Shown piece after piece: positions 22,176 to 35,702 of a DNA stretch of 64,000 nucleotides (position 1 is its first letter; the number at the start of each line of letters is the position of its first letter). A program made the translations under genes and the position numbers. The stretch spans positions 99,646,001-99,710,000 of the forward strand of contig CM032233.1 of the NCBI GenBank assembly GCA_019009955.1. The letters run 5' to 3'. The stretch is from Riptortus pedestris. Taxonomy: Eukaryota; Arthropoda; Insecta; Hemiptera; Alydidae. Under the pieces are notes generated by a model. It made no database searches, was not told the DNA's origin, and saw only the letters and a list, made by a program, of their open reading frames with translations.

Positions 22176-25100
22176 TTTTTTAATGCGAGAACATGGCCGA
22201 TGCACATTTATGATGTGTCTTAAAATGAGTTACTCTCAACTCAAGCCTAACTGTAAATTTATCTTTTAAAGGGATAGATAACCCCCAATGAACGGTCTTT
22301 GGCAAGCCGTGATAAAACATTTTCGTTCTCATGTCAGCTGAGATTCTTCTAAATGGTCTCGCCTAAATGGCCTGTTCATAGAAGAGGGCGAGGGAGCCTT
22401 GCTGACTGACCGCTGATGGATGTAATACCTCCTGGAAGATGCGTCTCTTCCAAGCAACAATACTGATCCCTTATCTTATCTTGATAAAGCCACCTCGCCT
22501 AATTGTCTTTCTTCGACACCTCGCATACCTACACCCACTGCTCAACTATACACACTTTGTTGGATGAGGATTTTTTTTAAGCGATATATCAAAATACCCA
22601 TTTATGACGTGTTATCGAGCCTTTAAATCGCTATGATGATTTGTATGATTTACCTTATAATGATTACCTTATTGTTTGTATATTCATGCTTTATTTTCTT
22701 CTAATTAGCGTCCTGGGCCAAAGGCGAAGGTGAATAAGAATGAGCGGGAAAAGTTTAGAATCATTTTCTAAATGTAAACCTAATATAGAGACAAAAAGTG
22801 GAACCCTGATCGCAAAATGATATTTTTAGGCAATATCAAGGTCCATATTTTTAAGCAATATCAAGGCCCTGGGCTTGATTTATGTCCAAAATACAGTTCA
22901 TCTCTCTCCTATCCCATAAAATGAATAATGTCTTCAATTGTTACAGAACAGTCGCGTTTTAATCACAAATGCTGTCATTTAAATACATCATTTTATAGCT
23001 TTCATAAATAACTCATAAAATTCTATGAAGGTTTTCTTTGTCTCAATATAAAACATAAAGCAATATGAGAGTAGCCATCTTAAAAACTCAATAAAATTTA
23101 TCTCATACCTTTTCCACATATTATTTTATCTTCACGGCATGAGCACATGAAGAAAATTGATAAAATATGTTAGAAGGATCTTGTCTCGAAATTGGCCCAG
23201 ACAGAAAATTGAAGATTATATTAGCTGAATGTGGGTACCTACCACGATGTGCTAGCCTGTGCCATGTAGTTAGTGTTTAATTTCCGTATCTCAAACATAA
23301 CTTCCTAGTATCTCAAGCATAAAATAATCAGGAGCTGGTTCGGATCCAAATTGCTGAGCGCTAATGGAATGTTGCTCCCCAATAGAAACTAGATACTTTC
23401 CTCTCTGAGTCAATCCGAGTATTCATAGACTCAACCTTCAGTCAGTCCTTTCATTTAAGGTATTTATGTGGGCCGACAAGTGTGGTACATTTCGTTACAC
23501 TAAATAATATTTACTACTAACATGATCAACGTGATGTGTAACCGGAATAGATTGGGTAAATCTCTGAAAAGCAGCAGTGGATTATGGTCTACAGTTCGTC
23601 TATCCTATAATTTAGTTAATGATGTAAAACAATACATCATTGAATTATTTATTCACTTAAACAAGTAGGTTGTAATTTTAACTACATCGAGTAAGTATGA
23701 ATGATTATTATGGCTACACATTATAACCAGCTAATGTTTCAATTTTATAGATATACAGTCTAGTTGCCTGTATAGTTTTATTATCTGGTAGTTCTAAAAC
23801 CTCTCGTTCAGATTCCACGGGTATCATTTTACATTTTGTTTATAATTATTCCAAACTAGAAAAATATTTGTACTGGCCAACTTAAGTAATTAATAGAGAA
23901 AATTGGGAAGAACAAGATACTTTTAGCTTTAACATTTAGCTATTATGTTAATTAGTAAGTTGAATTCATTGTTTTTGGTATCATATAAAAGTTAATGTGA
24001 TTTTTATTTAAACTGTAATTCACAAAATTCACACTATGAATAGCAAACAATAAGGAGGGTTTCCTTGCATAAGGAAGGCTATACAGATCTACAAAAATTA
24101 CTAAAAATAAAACAAAACGAAACTCTAGATGCTGAGATCCTTTTCTTCCAAAATACTACTTATAAATCTGTTTTTTTTTTTTGGACAAAAAAAAACTTTT
24201 TATATTGTAAGTTTTGAGGTGCATGATTTATTTAATATTGAGAGAAAAACGCTGAAATAGTAAATGCCAATGGACGATATCACCGATAAAAAAGAGGAAA
24301 AATAAATCTTGAAGTGAAGCAACACGCATCACGTTTTGTGACCAAAATCAATCTTCAATGACGCGTAACCACTATTATAGAAACATACGGTAATATATAC
24401 AATTCTAGATAAGAATATGTGAAAAACTTGATGTGATGGAAAATCGTGTAGTCAAATGAGGATTTATAAACTTTTGCAAACTAATTACCTGGATTTGGCA
24501 TCAGATTCACAAGAGCCTGTCTTGTGCATACTATATAGGTACCCAAGTAAAACTGCTCTTAATATATGAATAGATAATTGTTTACAAAATTTCTTGAAGG
24601 GCATCAACCATGAATAAAAATCAGTTTTAACATAACCACTTCTGCCAACTACTTTCATTCTAACTATTTACTAAAATTCTGTATGGGTTTGAATTTTTTT
24701 TTTTTTTAATTTCGAAATTTAAAATTACGTTTTCTATCCTAATTGGTAGGGACAAAGCAAGGACCTACGAGAACCGGACGAAGTCTTTTCTTTTGAACTG
24801 TAGCTGTGTTTTTTTTGTTGTCTCATTTTGTCTGTCCGGTCTAAGCTATGTGGGACGTGCGTAGGTGGTCACAAGTCTTATTTACTATAGTGTTCTATAA
24901 CTCCTGTCAACACTTGTCGGATTAGGTTGTAACTAAGTAATTGTATTTATTGCCTCCATTTCATATTTACCATTTTATCACAATATTTGCTTTTATTTTT
25001 TTTTCTTTGTTCACATGAACAAAATAATGCCACATAAATGTAAATTACCAGCAATACAATTATTATACGAGCCAGGAGGGTTTCATCTACTATTTTCATC

Positions 25101-25844
25101 TTACAGAAAATAAGTATAAGTGAGTAATAAGTGAGCGTATGATTATGAATGTTCAAGATATTAGAAAATTTAACCTAAACATTGTAAAACAATGTACAAA
25201 CTAATTTTTATTTATTTGTTTTTAATTTTAATTTTAACAATTGAACATATATAATTGTTTTCGTAATTTATTAGTCGCTAATTATCTGGTTTCTTTATAA
25301 GATATTTTTTGTACTTGAATTTATGTTTCGTTTTCGTTTTTGCTTATTTTTTTTCTATTTGTTGATTCGTGCTTTTTTTTATTTGTCTCTTTTGTTGCGT
25401 TTTGTGTTTTGCGTTCTTAATTTGTTCTAATATTAGAGTTTAATTTTTTCTGTTACTCTTTTCCATATTTTTATTAATATCTGTTCTTTTTCCATGAGCA
25501 ATATCGCCTCGCAGCGAACGCTGCACAATAAATAAACAAATGAAAATAAATCATCGTACAGAAATAAATTCTTTAGTTTTCAATTTAGGTATTACGAAAG
25601 TTCATTTATTAGGTATCCTCAATTTTGGGAATCCATTAATTTAATGAAATTAACTTTTTGAACATTTAATTCTCCCAGATTTTCCTCGGAGAAATCAAAT
25701 AAAGAGAGAATAAAGGCAATAAAATTCTTCAGGTTCACCGGATCTTATACTTTTATTTAATCGGGGTCTCAATGCTTCAAATTTAAAATGAATAATTTCT
25801 TTTAATAATAATTTGGACTTTTTCGGCGGAAAACTAATCTTGTA

Positions 25845-25846
<2 letters not shown>
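22176..25846. other. Unique-looking intronic sequence
   Basis: No protein-like frame, RNA gene or window-internal repeat was recognised in these 3.7 kb. It is AT-rich, with a T12 run at 24170 and strongly T-biased + strand sequence at 25200-25500. Confidence 0.5.

Positions 25847-25890
<44 letters not shown>
25847..25890. repeat. (TA)n microsatellite
   Basis: About 44 bp of perfect TA repeats 70 bp left of a HINE, but not inside one as far as the flanks show. Confidence 0.9.
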
Positions 25891-25891
<1 letters not shown>

Positions 25892-25959
25892 TTATTTAAA
25901 ACAATGAAACACTCCAAAATCCTTTTTCCATTCATCAGTCAACGACACATAATCATTGC

Positions 25960-26387
25960 GTTCGTCACGCAATGAACAGGGGCTGCGTAAACTAAGCAGA
26001 TTTCCCACGTGAAGTTATACAATAGAGAAATTTCCATACGAGAGCCAAAATGTTACGGAGACGGCCGAACTAGTTTTTGGCGGGAAACTCACTCGTCCGT
26101 TATCCGTCCACATTTAATAAAAATTCAAATATCTCGGTTAATATTCAAGATAGAGAATAAATGTATAGAACAATATTTATAGTAAATTTAATTTGCAATA
26201 AGATTGTTTCTATATAATTTTTTGATCCGACGTATGGTAACGGAGATATTTCGAATTTTCGAAAATCCCCCCTCCCACTGGTCCGATTTCAGCTATTAAC
26301 GAACTTGATCTGTCTTTTTGCATAAAACGTTTAAATATCGAGTTTGGTAACGATCAAACAAAAATTGCACCCGCTAGAACGATAACA

Positions 26388-26436
<49 letters not shown>

Positions 26437-26557
26437 TGGAACGGACCTCATTTTCGTCATCTCCTGAGTAGGATAGATGGACTTTTGAAGTAATGTTTCG
26501 AAAATCGCGACATGAATACGACCTCAATAATTGATTTCCCTTAATGGAAATCTGCTA
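25960..26557 (-). mobile_element. HINE-like repeat, short form, complete
   Basis: gttcgtcacgcaatgaacagg carries a small insertion within the terminal hairpin. TTCCCACGTG at 26001, (TA)n at 26393-26430, end ccttaatggaaatctgcta. Confidence 0.83.
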
Positions 26558-26774
26558 AAAGTTCAGAAGCATCTACTTCTGATGCCACACACATTTAATC
26601 ATGAAGTCACACTCACACATGAAATATGCTTGTATAGATACAGTTGCCAAATTCAGTTATATTTTATTAAATTTCCTTGCCCATTGTACTAAATGAACAA
26701 TTTATTCAGACTAATTAGTTAAATTATAAATATCTTCCAAATTTTTGAGAGTCAGCGCTACATCTACTTAAAAA

Positions 26775-27198
26775 GTCCGTCTCGCAGGGGCTGCGTAAAA
26801 TAAGCAGATTTCCCACGTGAAGTTTTACAATAGAGAAATTTCACGAGAGCCGAGCAGTTAAGGAAACCGCCGAACTAGCTTTTGGCGGGAAAGTCACCCG
26901 TCCGTTAGCCGCCCAGATTTAATAAAAATGCAAATATCTCGGTTAATATTCAAGATAGGGAATCAATTTATATAACAATATTTAAGGTAAATTTAATTTG
27001 CAATAAGATTGATTCTGTACAATCCGACGTATAGTAACGGAGATATTTCGAATTTTCGAAAATCCTCCCCTCTAAACCCTCCCTCCCGCTGGTCCGATTT
27101 CAGTCGTTAACGAACTTGGTCTTTCTTTTTACATAAAACGACTAAATATCGAGTTTGGTAAAGATCAAACAAAAATTGCGACCGCTAGAGCGGTAACA

Positions 27199-27266
<68 letters not shown>

Positions 27267-27390
27267 GTTTTGAACGGATCTCATTTTCGTCATCTACTAG
27301 GTAGGATCGATGGACATTTGCAGAAGAATTTCGAAAATTCCGTCATGAGTACAACCTCAATAGCTGATTTACCTTAAGGGAAATCTGCTA
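26775..27390 (-). mobile_element. HINE-like repeat, short form, complete
   Basis: gtccgtctcgcaggggctgcg to aagggaaatctgcta; TTCCCACGTG at 26810, intact ccgctagagcgg palindrome next to a long (TA)n (27203-27260). Confidence 0.86.
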
Positions 27391-27961
27391 AAAAAGGCAA
27401 ATTACTTAAAAAAAATACAATTACTAGCAATAATTTAGAAATGATTTAAAATAGTCAAATGCCATCATTTGCATCCTTGCTCTTTGATAACTCAATAAAT
27501 TTTATGCTTATCACCACAAAGACGTTAATTTCAATGGAAATGACCTAAAAGTTATTGAACACTTACGAATCGGCATTATTCACTTGGTCTGTCAGTATTA
27601 ATTAATTAAAGTGTGCTTGAAATGAATGCTTGTTAAAAATGGCAGCTGTGAAGGAACTCAATGTAGAAAAAAAAAACCAGGAAGTCTGGTCCCCTTCGCG
27701 TATTTAAAGGTGAACCTTGAATGCAAGCATTCTTCTGGTGCTATAATATAATCCTTTAAATATATAAATGTACGCCTTCTGGGTATAAATAAAAGATATC
27801 CTAAGATTCTAAAATATGATCGAGGAGTAATTTCATGATGAATGATTAGTACTTATCCTGTTCATATTTTTAACACATGCCTAGTACCTACCCGCAGAGG
27901 CAAACACTCGCACACACAAACACACGTCCATATTTATATTTTGTACAGAAAATGATAATGA
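27391..27961. other. No recognisable gene; short CA-rich stretch
   Basis: A cacacaaacacac stretch lies at 27908-27925. Otherwise featureless. Confidence 0.5.
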
Positions 27962-28156
27962 CTAGTGTGGTTGAGAGGATTGGAATGAGGCTGTGAATGG
28001 TGGGAGTGGATGTAAAAGGAAAACTCGTTGAGGGGGATTCGAACCGGCTGCCCTGTCAACCAGGTAAAGAATCTGCTCCTGCTCAGCCTGAGCCCACGAC
28101 CAAATTATTCGTTTTAACGATTTGAGATATTGTGTTATATATTTTACCAAGTGCAA
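27962..28156 (-). repeat. tRNA-related (SINE-like) fragment
   Basis: On the minus strand GGCTCAGGCTGAGCAGG resembles a pol III A box and CGGTTCGAATCCCCC (about 28040) a B box, about 40 bp apart. A full cloverleaf does not form (T-stem mismatches), so a tRNA gene is unlikely. The overlapping 64-residue frame is probably not coding. Confidence 0.4.
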
Positions 28157-28440
28157 TCGAAAAATAAAGATAATTAAACATTAATATATTCAAAAATACT
28201 TTTGCATTGCCAATTATATAGGCTTATAAGTGACTAAATACTGAGACTGTCGATTAAATAAATGAATAAAATTATGTTTGTATAATTCTCTGGAGGGGGC
28301 GGTAAAATGAAAATAAAAGAAGAAATGGTTGATAAAAAAAACGCAAATCCATAAATAATAAATAATGAAAGAATGCATAAGAAATAGGCACTGGTAAGCT
28401 CGGATAAGGGACAAATGAACTGAAAATTCATTTTAAAAAA
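28157..28440. other. No recognisable gene
   Basis: AT-rich. The overlapping minus-strand frames are hydrophobic chance frames reaching into the HINE. Confidence 0.45.
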
Positions 28441-28795
28441 GTCCGTCACGCCGGGGCTGCGTAAACTAAGCAGATTTCCCACGTGAAGTTTTACATTAGA
28501 AAAATCTGCCCAATAACAACTGTAGTAGTAAGGGATCTCTAAACCTATTCACGAGGAACGAACAGTTACAGAAATGGCCGCCAGAGCTGTCGGCTTAAAG
28601 TCCCAAACATAGCCGACTCCTGCCGAGCACACTCAGAATACAAATGCAAATATCTCGGTTAATATTCAAGATACAGAATAAATGTATAGAACAATATTTA
28701 TAGTAAATTTAACTTGATCTTCCTTTTTACATAAAACGATTAAATTCCGAGTTTGGTAACGATCAAACAAAAATTGCGACCGCTAGAGCGTTATC

Positions 28796-28851
<56 letters not shown>

Positions 28852-28970
28852 GAACGGACCTCATTTTCGTCATCTCCTGGGTAGGATCGATGAAAATTTG
28901 AAGAAATTTTTCGAAACTCGCGTCATGAGTACGACCTCAATAGCTGATTTCCCTTAAGGGAAATCTGCTA
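28441..28970 (-). mobile_element. HINE-like repeat, complete with internal deletion
   Basis: gtccgtcacgccggggctgcg to aagggaaatctgcta; TTCCCACGTG at 28475. The C-rich tract and neighbouring block are deleted (aatttaacttgatc joint). (TA)n at 28798-28844. Confidence 0.85.
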
Positions 28971-31140
28971 AATGGAAACTATTATAAAAAAGTAATCTTA
29001 CCTCTGCACCACTTTCACCAAGAAAATGGCAACAAGAAAGAGGAAGGCAATAATGATAGATGGAGAGATTTAAATAGATAGAATTTGAAATATCCCAACT
29101 CGTCTATAAAAGTCTTTATTCTCAGGATGAAATACCGCAGGGCAGAAGAAAGAGTCTTGGCTAAACAGCAGCACACAATGAACTAACATTTTTTTTCACT
29201 GGGGTTGTTATAAACATTCATCCTTCTAAAGCCAAGGAGACGGATTAATACAAAGCAATAGAGAAATAACAACTATTCGGGAGACGCGTACTTTCAAATA
29301 ACGTATAAACTGGCGCCAAATACAATTTCAGAGACCCGCCAAAGTAGTTAATTTTCAAATTACACGACTTGCAACAATGAATCCATTTGATTGCCTCTTA
29401 CATAAATATTACCTTACCTAGGGGTACAAAATAGTACCCTACCCACGGGTACAAATAAAAATATTTTAATTATAGAAAAATGACGAACAGGAAAAGTTTA
29501 TTAATAATGAAGCCATTACCTTTTCTACTTGGTTTTAGCGTGGGTCGATTTATAGAATAATTACAGTAAGTGTTTTGTGGGCTTCCTACTTGGTACTTTT
29601 GCAAACCGAGCAGTGAAGCATCTACTAATGTTTTATATAATGATTATTTGGTTGCAATCACTGTGCACCGCGGATCATCTGGGGTCAACTTTTGATTCCT
29701 TTTAAAAGCAATATTACTTTAGTACCTCAGCAACTGTACCAACACCAATGTGTAATAGCCATCGTTTTTCAGTATTCTATATGTGTATGCCATATATGCC
29801 TAATGCATAGGAGCGTGTATGCCATTATATCAAATCTTCTTACGATTTAGACTACCATTTCGAAAACTATTCGTTGCGTATATCCTTGTTTTAATTTGTA
29901 AATAGTCAAATCAATACTCAAAAAACACCCTAATATTTACTGAAACATTGAGTAATTAAAAGTACATCTCCATTCTTTTTAACTAATTCAATTATTGTTT
30001 ACACATCTTTTATTCTGATGAGACAGTGCAGTATGAGTAGTACATGAGATGCAATACAAATATTTTAAATATTTGCCCAATAAATGGCTTATCAGTATTA
30101 ATAATCTAATCAAGCTTTTACCAATATTAACGAGGCTATTAACGAATTTATTTATTGAAATATACACTAGGCCGGTCAACTCAAGTAAGTTATATCTCAG
30201 TTTGACTTTCCTACAAACGTAAATGGTCAAACTCATTGAATACGATTCATTAGTTTTGAAACTGGACGTGCCAATAATCCAAAATAAAAACTAATATAAT
30301 AAGCGCGCGTTACAGTTAATTAATAACCTAAATTTGTAGCCGACCAGGTGGCTAGGAGAATGAGAAAGAAATTGTAAAATTCTAAACTGAATGTTGGATC
30401 TGAAAAATATTTTGAAAAATGTATAAGCTATAGATATATAAATAGCTTATATTAGAATTTTATGGAAACAAGAAAAAATACAGTAATAATAAAGAAAATA
30501 TAGGCGTTTAGTTCAATGAAAGTTTTAACAACCATGCTCACATTTTTAAAAAGTAATTACTACCTCTCTAATAACTTATTGCCTCCCTAATAATTTATAA
30601 AACGCAAAAGATTTCAGATAGGACAATTTACAATAAATTTAACGTATTAGGGAGTGCTTATACGTCACAGTTACATACAAATAATAGCTCATCTTCTGAT
30701 AGAAGTTTGCCGATTAGAAACCACCGATATTTTCGGCCAAGTTATTGCCGCTTCAAGTTAGTTTAGTAGGAACAAACGCAAGTGATTCGTTTCAAAATGT
30801 ACGGAGCATGAGTGAGAGGTGAATAATGGGGATGAGTAAGCAGGAGATTTGAATGTAGGGGTAAGCCGGGTTCCACTGTCATCCATTGGCAATTATTAGT
30901 CCTGAGTTTTATGGTTCTGCTAAGATCATTTTTTACCTGTCTGTCGGTCTGCTTTTTATCCGTTTTGTTTGAAAGAGCCTGAAAATAAATCTAATGATTT
31001 GTGGTATCTTTAATAAGTTTACGACCGTTTAAGCCGACGCCACATTTTAAAGGTAGCTTATATTTGGTTGTTCAATCTATCGACAGTTTCGACTACATAT
31101 CAAGAAACACTATTATCAGTGTAGATAGTTTAATATAAAC
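28971..31140. other. Unique-looking intronic sequence
   Basis: No gene recognised in 2.2 kb. Only small structures are seen, for example a GGGTAC/GTACCC hairpin near 29420. Minus-strand frame 29988-30236 has no known domain. Confidence 0.5.
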
Positions 31141-31279
31141 TTTTTTTTAAAATATTTATTCGCTTTTTTGGAACAAATATATAAATATTACAAGCAAATG
31201 GTGTGAATGATATAACAATTGGCTTGATTATTCACTTGAGGTGGGAAGTTGTCCATTGACAATACCCACAATGGAGGAA

Positions 31280-31945
31280 ACATTGGGTGGTACTACATGG
31301 AGCACTACACAAGCAGATCTTGGTCACTTTCGCTTCAGACGTCGTCTTGGATTTTCTGGAATATGGGTAGAGGAAATTGATTCGACTAAAGGATTAGGAT
31401 GTGCGGAAAGGAAAGAGTGGAATTTCTGATATCCGGATTTTGCGAGAGCATGGACAAAAGGAATGTTGAGGTCGTTATGGAGAGTTAAATTGGTTACGTA
31501 AAATGGGGAATCTGTAATTTTGCGGAGTATTCTGGATTGGAGGGTTTGGATTTTGTAGGTTTAGTGGAACCCCAAAGTTCAAGTCCGTTGTACATATTGG
31601 TCTGAGTACTGTCGTATAAATCAGTTGTTTGTTGTGTAGTGATAGTTTAGATCTGTTGGGCAAGTAGTCTTAGTAGAAGTCTGTACCGTCGATTCAATTT
31701 TTGTCTTTTTAATGTGATGTGGGGTTTCTAAGTCAGTCGCTTGTCTAATGTGAGTCCTATGTACCAAATTTGTGATTTTTGAGGAATTAGTGCGCTATTG
31801 AGAGTAGCTGGAGGACAAATGGAACGTCGGAGGGTAAATGTTACATGACTTGATTTGCTGCTGTTGACCTTGATCCTCCATTGAGTCAGCCAGTATTATC
31901 TTCATAGGCCAGAAGGGAAGTTTCGGGATGTGATGGGATTAATAT
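31280..31945 (-). pseudogene. Jockey-type LINE reverse transcriptase C-terminal fragment
   Basis: Minus-strand pieces in the order of the C-terminal part of Jockey-clade ORF2: WLTQWRIKVNSSKS, SHVTFTLRRSICPP, SQIWYIGLTLDKRLT, RSKLSLHNKQLIYTTVLRP, NGLELWGSTKPTKIQ, LRKITDSPFYVTNLTLHNDL and an Arg-rich end (PRRRLKRK). This protein normally nicks DNA and copies its own RNA into the genome. Several frameshifts are present, the last Trp codon position reads TGA, and the catalytic FADD block is missing, so it is a dead 5'-truncated copy. A T8 run at 31141-31148 may be the remains of its poly(A) tail. Confidence 0.88.
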
Positions 31946-32837
31946 AAACTGAACTAACTGTTTGACCAGCATCACCAAGGGATTTTAAAGGCCCAAAAAT
32001 GAAATAATATAAAAACCATTTTCACTACTGACCGAAAAATAAGCCAGATGAAACCAAATATAAAACAAAATGATAATGCTCCGAAAATGTAGCCACACTA
32101 GGTTAAGATAATAATTTGGTATATGTTTTTTACTTCTAAATAAATATATTTCAGCGTAATCCAAACTGAAATTTTACAAGTATCATGATCTTTATATACC
32201 CAGATAAAAGGATTGCCATAATTATTCCACCATTTTAAGAAAGTAAATCTTTTATTCAATAATTGATTTAGTTCCTCCTATTAGCATTGACATTCCAGAC
32301 TGTATGTTTTTGAGGACAACAACTATAAGCATTAAGAGAATACATAGCTATAATATTATAAATCTTTTATTTGAAAAAAAATCCACGTTTTTAAGGAGTT
32401 TCATTAATTTCACAAATTTATCAAAGAACAGATAACTGAAAACTAGTCGTTCAGTGGTTATACGAATTCTTTATTATGTTTATTATAAAAGAAGTTCAAT
32501 AGTAAGGATTTTGTTTGAACAGTAATATTCCTAACAAAGACCTTTAATGTTATTACTCAACAATTTAATGTTATTAGAAACCGACTGAGATAAAATCATC
32601 GTTGGTTTTTGCAAGGCTCGTCCAAATGCCATCAGATTACGTTTTCACCAAAAAAGGTGTACAGTTATGAGAAATAGTATTAAAGAAATATTTCCCTCCT
32701 TTAAACCCTTTTAAAAGTGACAATAAAATCCATAATAGTATTGATTCCTTTTTAATTATTCTCTGCCGGAGAAACCGCAGATCGGCATACTTGGCACAGC
32801 TTGCATTGAGGGGAGTAATTATATCCTACCCATTACA
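31946..32837. other. No recognisable gene
   Basis: AT-rich spacer between the LINE fragment and the small minus-strand ORF. Confidence 0.45.
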
Positions 32838-33164
32838 CATTTATTCGTTAGTTTTTGCTTAGTTCACTTAATGGTACCGAACATAGTCTGCAAGTAAATT
32901 GTCTTTTAATAGTTTAACTACCTGTGTATATAGCCTATGGGCCTCAGGTGGAATAACTGTTATTAGCTTTTCTTTCCAAGAGAGTTTTTGAATTGGAGAG
33001 CTTCCCTCGCAGAATAAAGACCCTGGTTCCTTAGCTTTAATGCTAAGTTCTATGTTATTGTTCTTTAGTACTTCTCCGTAATATTTAGCTGGTGTACGAG
33101 AGCAAGAAACTTGAACTTCCGGAAAAGATCCATCTGCATTCCTGGTCTGTCTTGGTGCTGCCAT
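32838..33164 (-). CDS. Unrecognised small ORF with poly(A) signal
   Basis: A 98-codon frame (32868-33164) starts MAAPRQTRNADGSFPEVQ and ends LLKDNLLADYVRYH, then stop, with AATAAA about 25 bp downstream (32838-32843, minus). Composition is balanced and protein-like, unlike the low-complexity frames elsewhere. Just upstream, in another frame, lies SVIEKLARVTHDLKLRISMD, also protein-like, so a longer frameshifted ORF is possible. The final part (KLITVIPPEAHRLYTQVVKLLKDN) is faintly like the gag-type domain next to zinc knuckles of insect LINE ORF1s, but I am not sure. It may be a retroelement relic, a processed pseudogene or a real intronic gene. Confidence 0.35.
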
Positions 33165-33866
33165 CTCTACTTCATCTTATCCATACTTATTCTGAGCTTT
33201 AAGTCATGCGTTACTCTCGCCAACTTTTCTATCACACTAGTGATGCTTTATTCATTAGGTAAATTAATGGAGAAGAGGGATTGTCATAGCTCCCTCCTAC
33301 ATTATCACTCACTATCTAGTGCAGGAAAGAGATAGCTAGGGGCCCTCAATAACCTCTTCATGTTCCTAGAAACTGTTGGCGACTAAACTATAATAGACCA
33401 TTTCAAGTCTCACTCTCCATCGTTCTCTTTTTTCTTGCACTCATTTTTTTCACTAGTCCATTCAAAAAATATAATAAATCAAGTAAATTTGTTTACAGAG
33501 ATACCCCTGGATTTAAGGGGCGTTAGGAACAGCCGACGCTACATAATTTAAGTACCTTGGAGGAATTGAATGGACATTCAAGTTGAATAGTCTAGAACCA
33601 GGTGCTTCTACACGCACTGATCTCATACATTCTCTATCGAGAAATAAAGATGTATAGTAGGCTCCAAAAATATGATAATCTTTCTATTTACATGCCCGGG
33701 GCTGAATGATTATTTAATAGAACTTCGAGATCATATTTTCTTTATATTTAGTTAGAAACCACAGTCCGTAAAGGAATGAAGTCTCTAAAATCAGAATCGT
33801 TTCTCAGCAGACTCCTCTAATTACGAATGCCCAGCCTCCGCAAGTCTATTTCCAGGTTATCAAGAT

Positions 33867-33926
<60 letters not shown>

Positions 33927-34180
33927 GTACATCCTTTTGGTCGACGTCTACGAAGAGGCAGGGTTTAGAGGAGGTATTCAAATTTCTCCGTTCATATTAT
34001 AGGTACAATATATTTGATAGGATTTCTTATATCTCATATCTTTGTATGTAATTTATTGATCTAGTTAATTACTTCCTTGAAATATTATTCAATGAAATGC
34101 AAACAAAAATTTTGATTATTTAATTCGTTGGGAGTTCAGGGAATTCATGTGTACCAATATCAGGTTTTTATTATTTTTTT
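33165..34180. other. No recognisable gene; (AT)n microsatellite
   Basis: A perfect (AT)n of about 55 bp lies at 33869-33923, outside any HINE that I can see. The frame through it is low complexity. Confidence 0.5.
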
Positions 34181-34303
34181 AGCGGATTTCCCTTAAGGGA
34201 AATCAGCTATTGAGGTTGTACTGATGACGCAATTTTCGAAAATTTTCCTCAGATACCCATCGGACATACTACCCAAGAGATGACGAAAATGAGATCCATT
34301 CAA

Positions 34304-34358
<55 letters not shown>

Positions 34359-35193
34359 GTCTGTTAACGCTCTAGCGGTCGTAATTTTGTTTGAGCGTTA
34401 CCAAACTCTATATGTAATCATTTTAATGTAAAAATCAAAATGTAATATAAAAATAATGATCAGGTTCGTTAGTGACTGAAATCGGACCAGGGGGAAGGGG
34501 AGTCAAGAGGGGGGATTTTCGAAAATTCGAAATATCTCCGTCACCATACGTCGGATCGAAAAATTGTATAAAATTAATCTTATTGAGAATTAAAGTTACT
34601 ATAAATATTATTATATAGGCTTATTCTCTATCTTGAACATTAACCGAGATATTTGCATTTCTCAGTTTTCAGTCTTCCCCAAACCCCTACTTGTACTCAT
34701 GTCACATGAGCAATATATGTTGTATAATAAACCACTTTATTCCAAGCTTAAATTCCAAATATTGCTTTCAAGGGACCTTCATTATACGAGATACATGCAA
34801 ATATGTTCTGTTGACACCCCCCCCCCACCCGTCTTAAGTTTTTGGTCTACTACAATTTCAGTGCTTGAGATAAAAATTATTCTGATTCATTATAAATTAC
34901 AGTACCAGATATAGTAAATTAAAATGCTATATTTCATTAATTGTTTTTATTCCCGGGCAAGAATATTTATAATTATCTGTTCAGCCCTGAGAGGTTGGCA
35001 GACCTGGTTGTTTACAATTCAGACGCTTTCCGTTGGAAAGTTATTAAAATTTTCTGAACAATTTCTCATTACCGTTTGTATTTATTCTGTTAATATTCAC
35101 GATGGTGTTAAATGCTGCAAGTATGTGAATTTATCTATTGTAAAACTTCAAGAGGGAAATCTGCTTAGTTTAAGTAGCCCCTGCGTGACGAAC
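34181..35193 (+). mobile_element. HINE-like repeat, long form, complete
   Basis: About 1.01 kb. Start agcggatttcccttaaggg after T7, (TA)n at 34310-34353, G-tract at 34490-34515, second module with C9 tract at 34816, end gagggaaatctgcttag, hairpin altered (agtagcccctgcgt), gacgaac. Confidence 0.86.
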
Positions 35194-35702
35194 TTTATGT
35201 ACTTGACTAAACGATAGCAAGTGTACCTAAACTTTACCGTTTCCATTTCAATAACATTGTAGTATTATGTCTTTGTTATTTATCTTGCCAACTATTTTTT
35301 GGGAGAGTAAGGTGTGTGAGAAGTGAGTAAATGGGAGCCGATCGGTAGTCAGCTGAATATAGCCGGGGGAAGAGACAGACTGTAAGGGACAAGGACCGCT
35401 GGCGAGCCACGGACGTACGCTTGCGGTCAGACAGGTGATGAGCAATCCACCTTAATGTTAGTTAATCAAAATACAATCAGCTCCCTTCCCCGACCATGTA
35501 AATTATCCATCTTCAAGGCCACCTGCTCTTATGAGCCCCTTTATCTTCCCTTCCAATATCGCACATATGAAGCATTTCAAAACGTCTGTGCACCAAGATT
35601 ATGCAACTCTAGGCTTCTTTGCCCTTGCATAAGTACAGGGCGGAGCAGTGGAAATGTTTTTCACTATTGAATGCATGGGACACGGTTTAATAAAAAATAA
35701 AA
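35194..35702. other. No recognisable gene
   Basis: Frames at 35248-35445 (-) and 35455-35670 (+) have near-normal composition but match nothing that I know. Confidence 0.45.

Noticed and set aside
27962..28156. Minus-strand 64-codon frame as a gene.
   Set aside because: Overlaps tRNA-like A/B boxes; the frame has no recognisable protein similarity.
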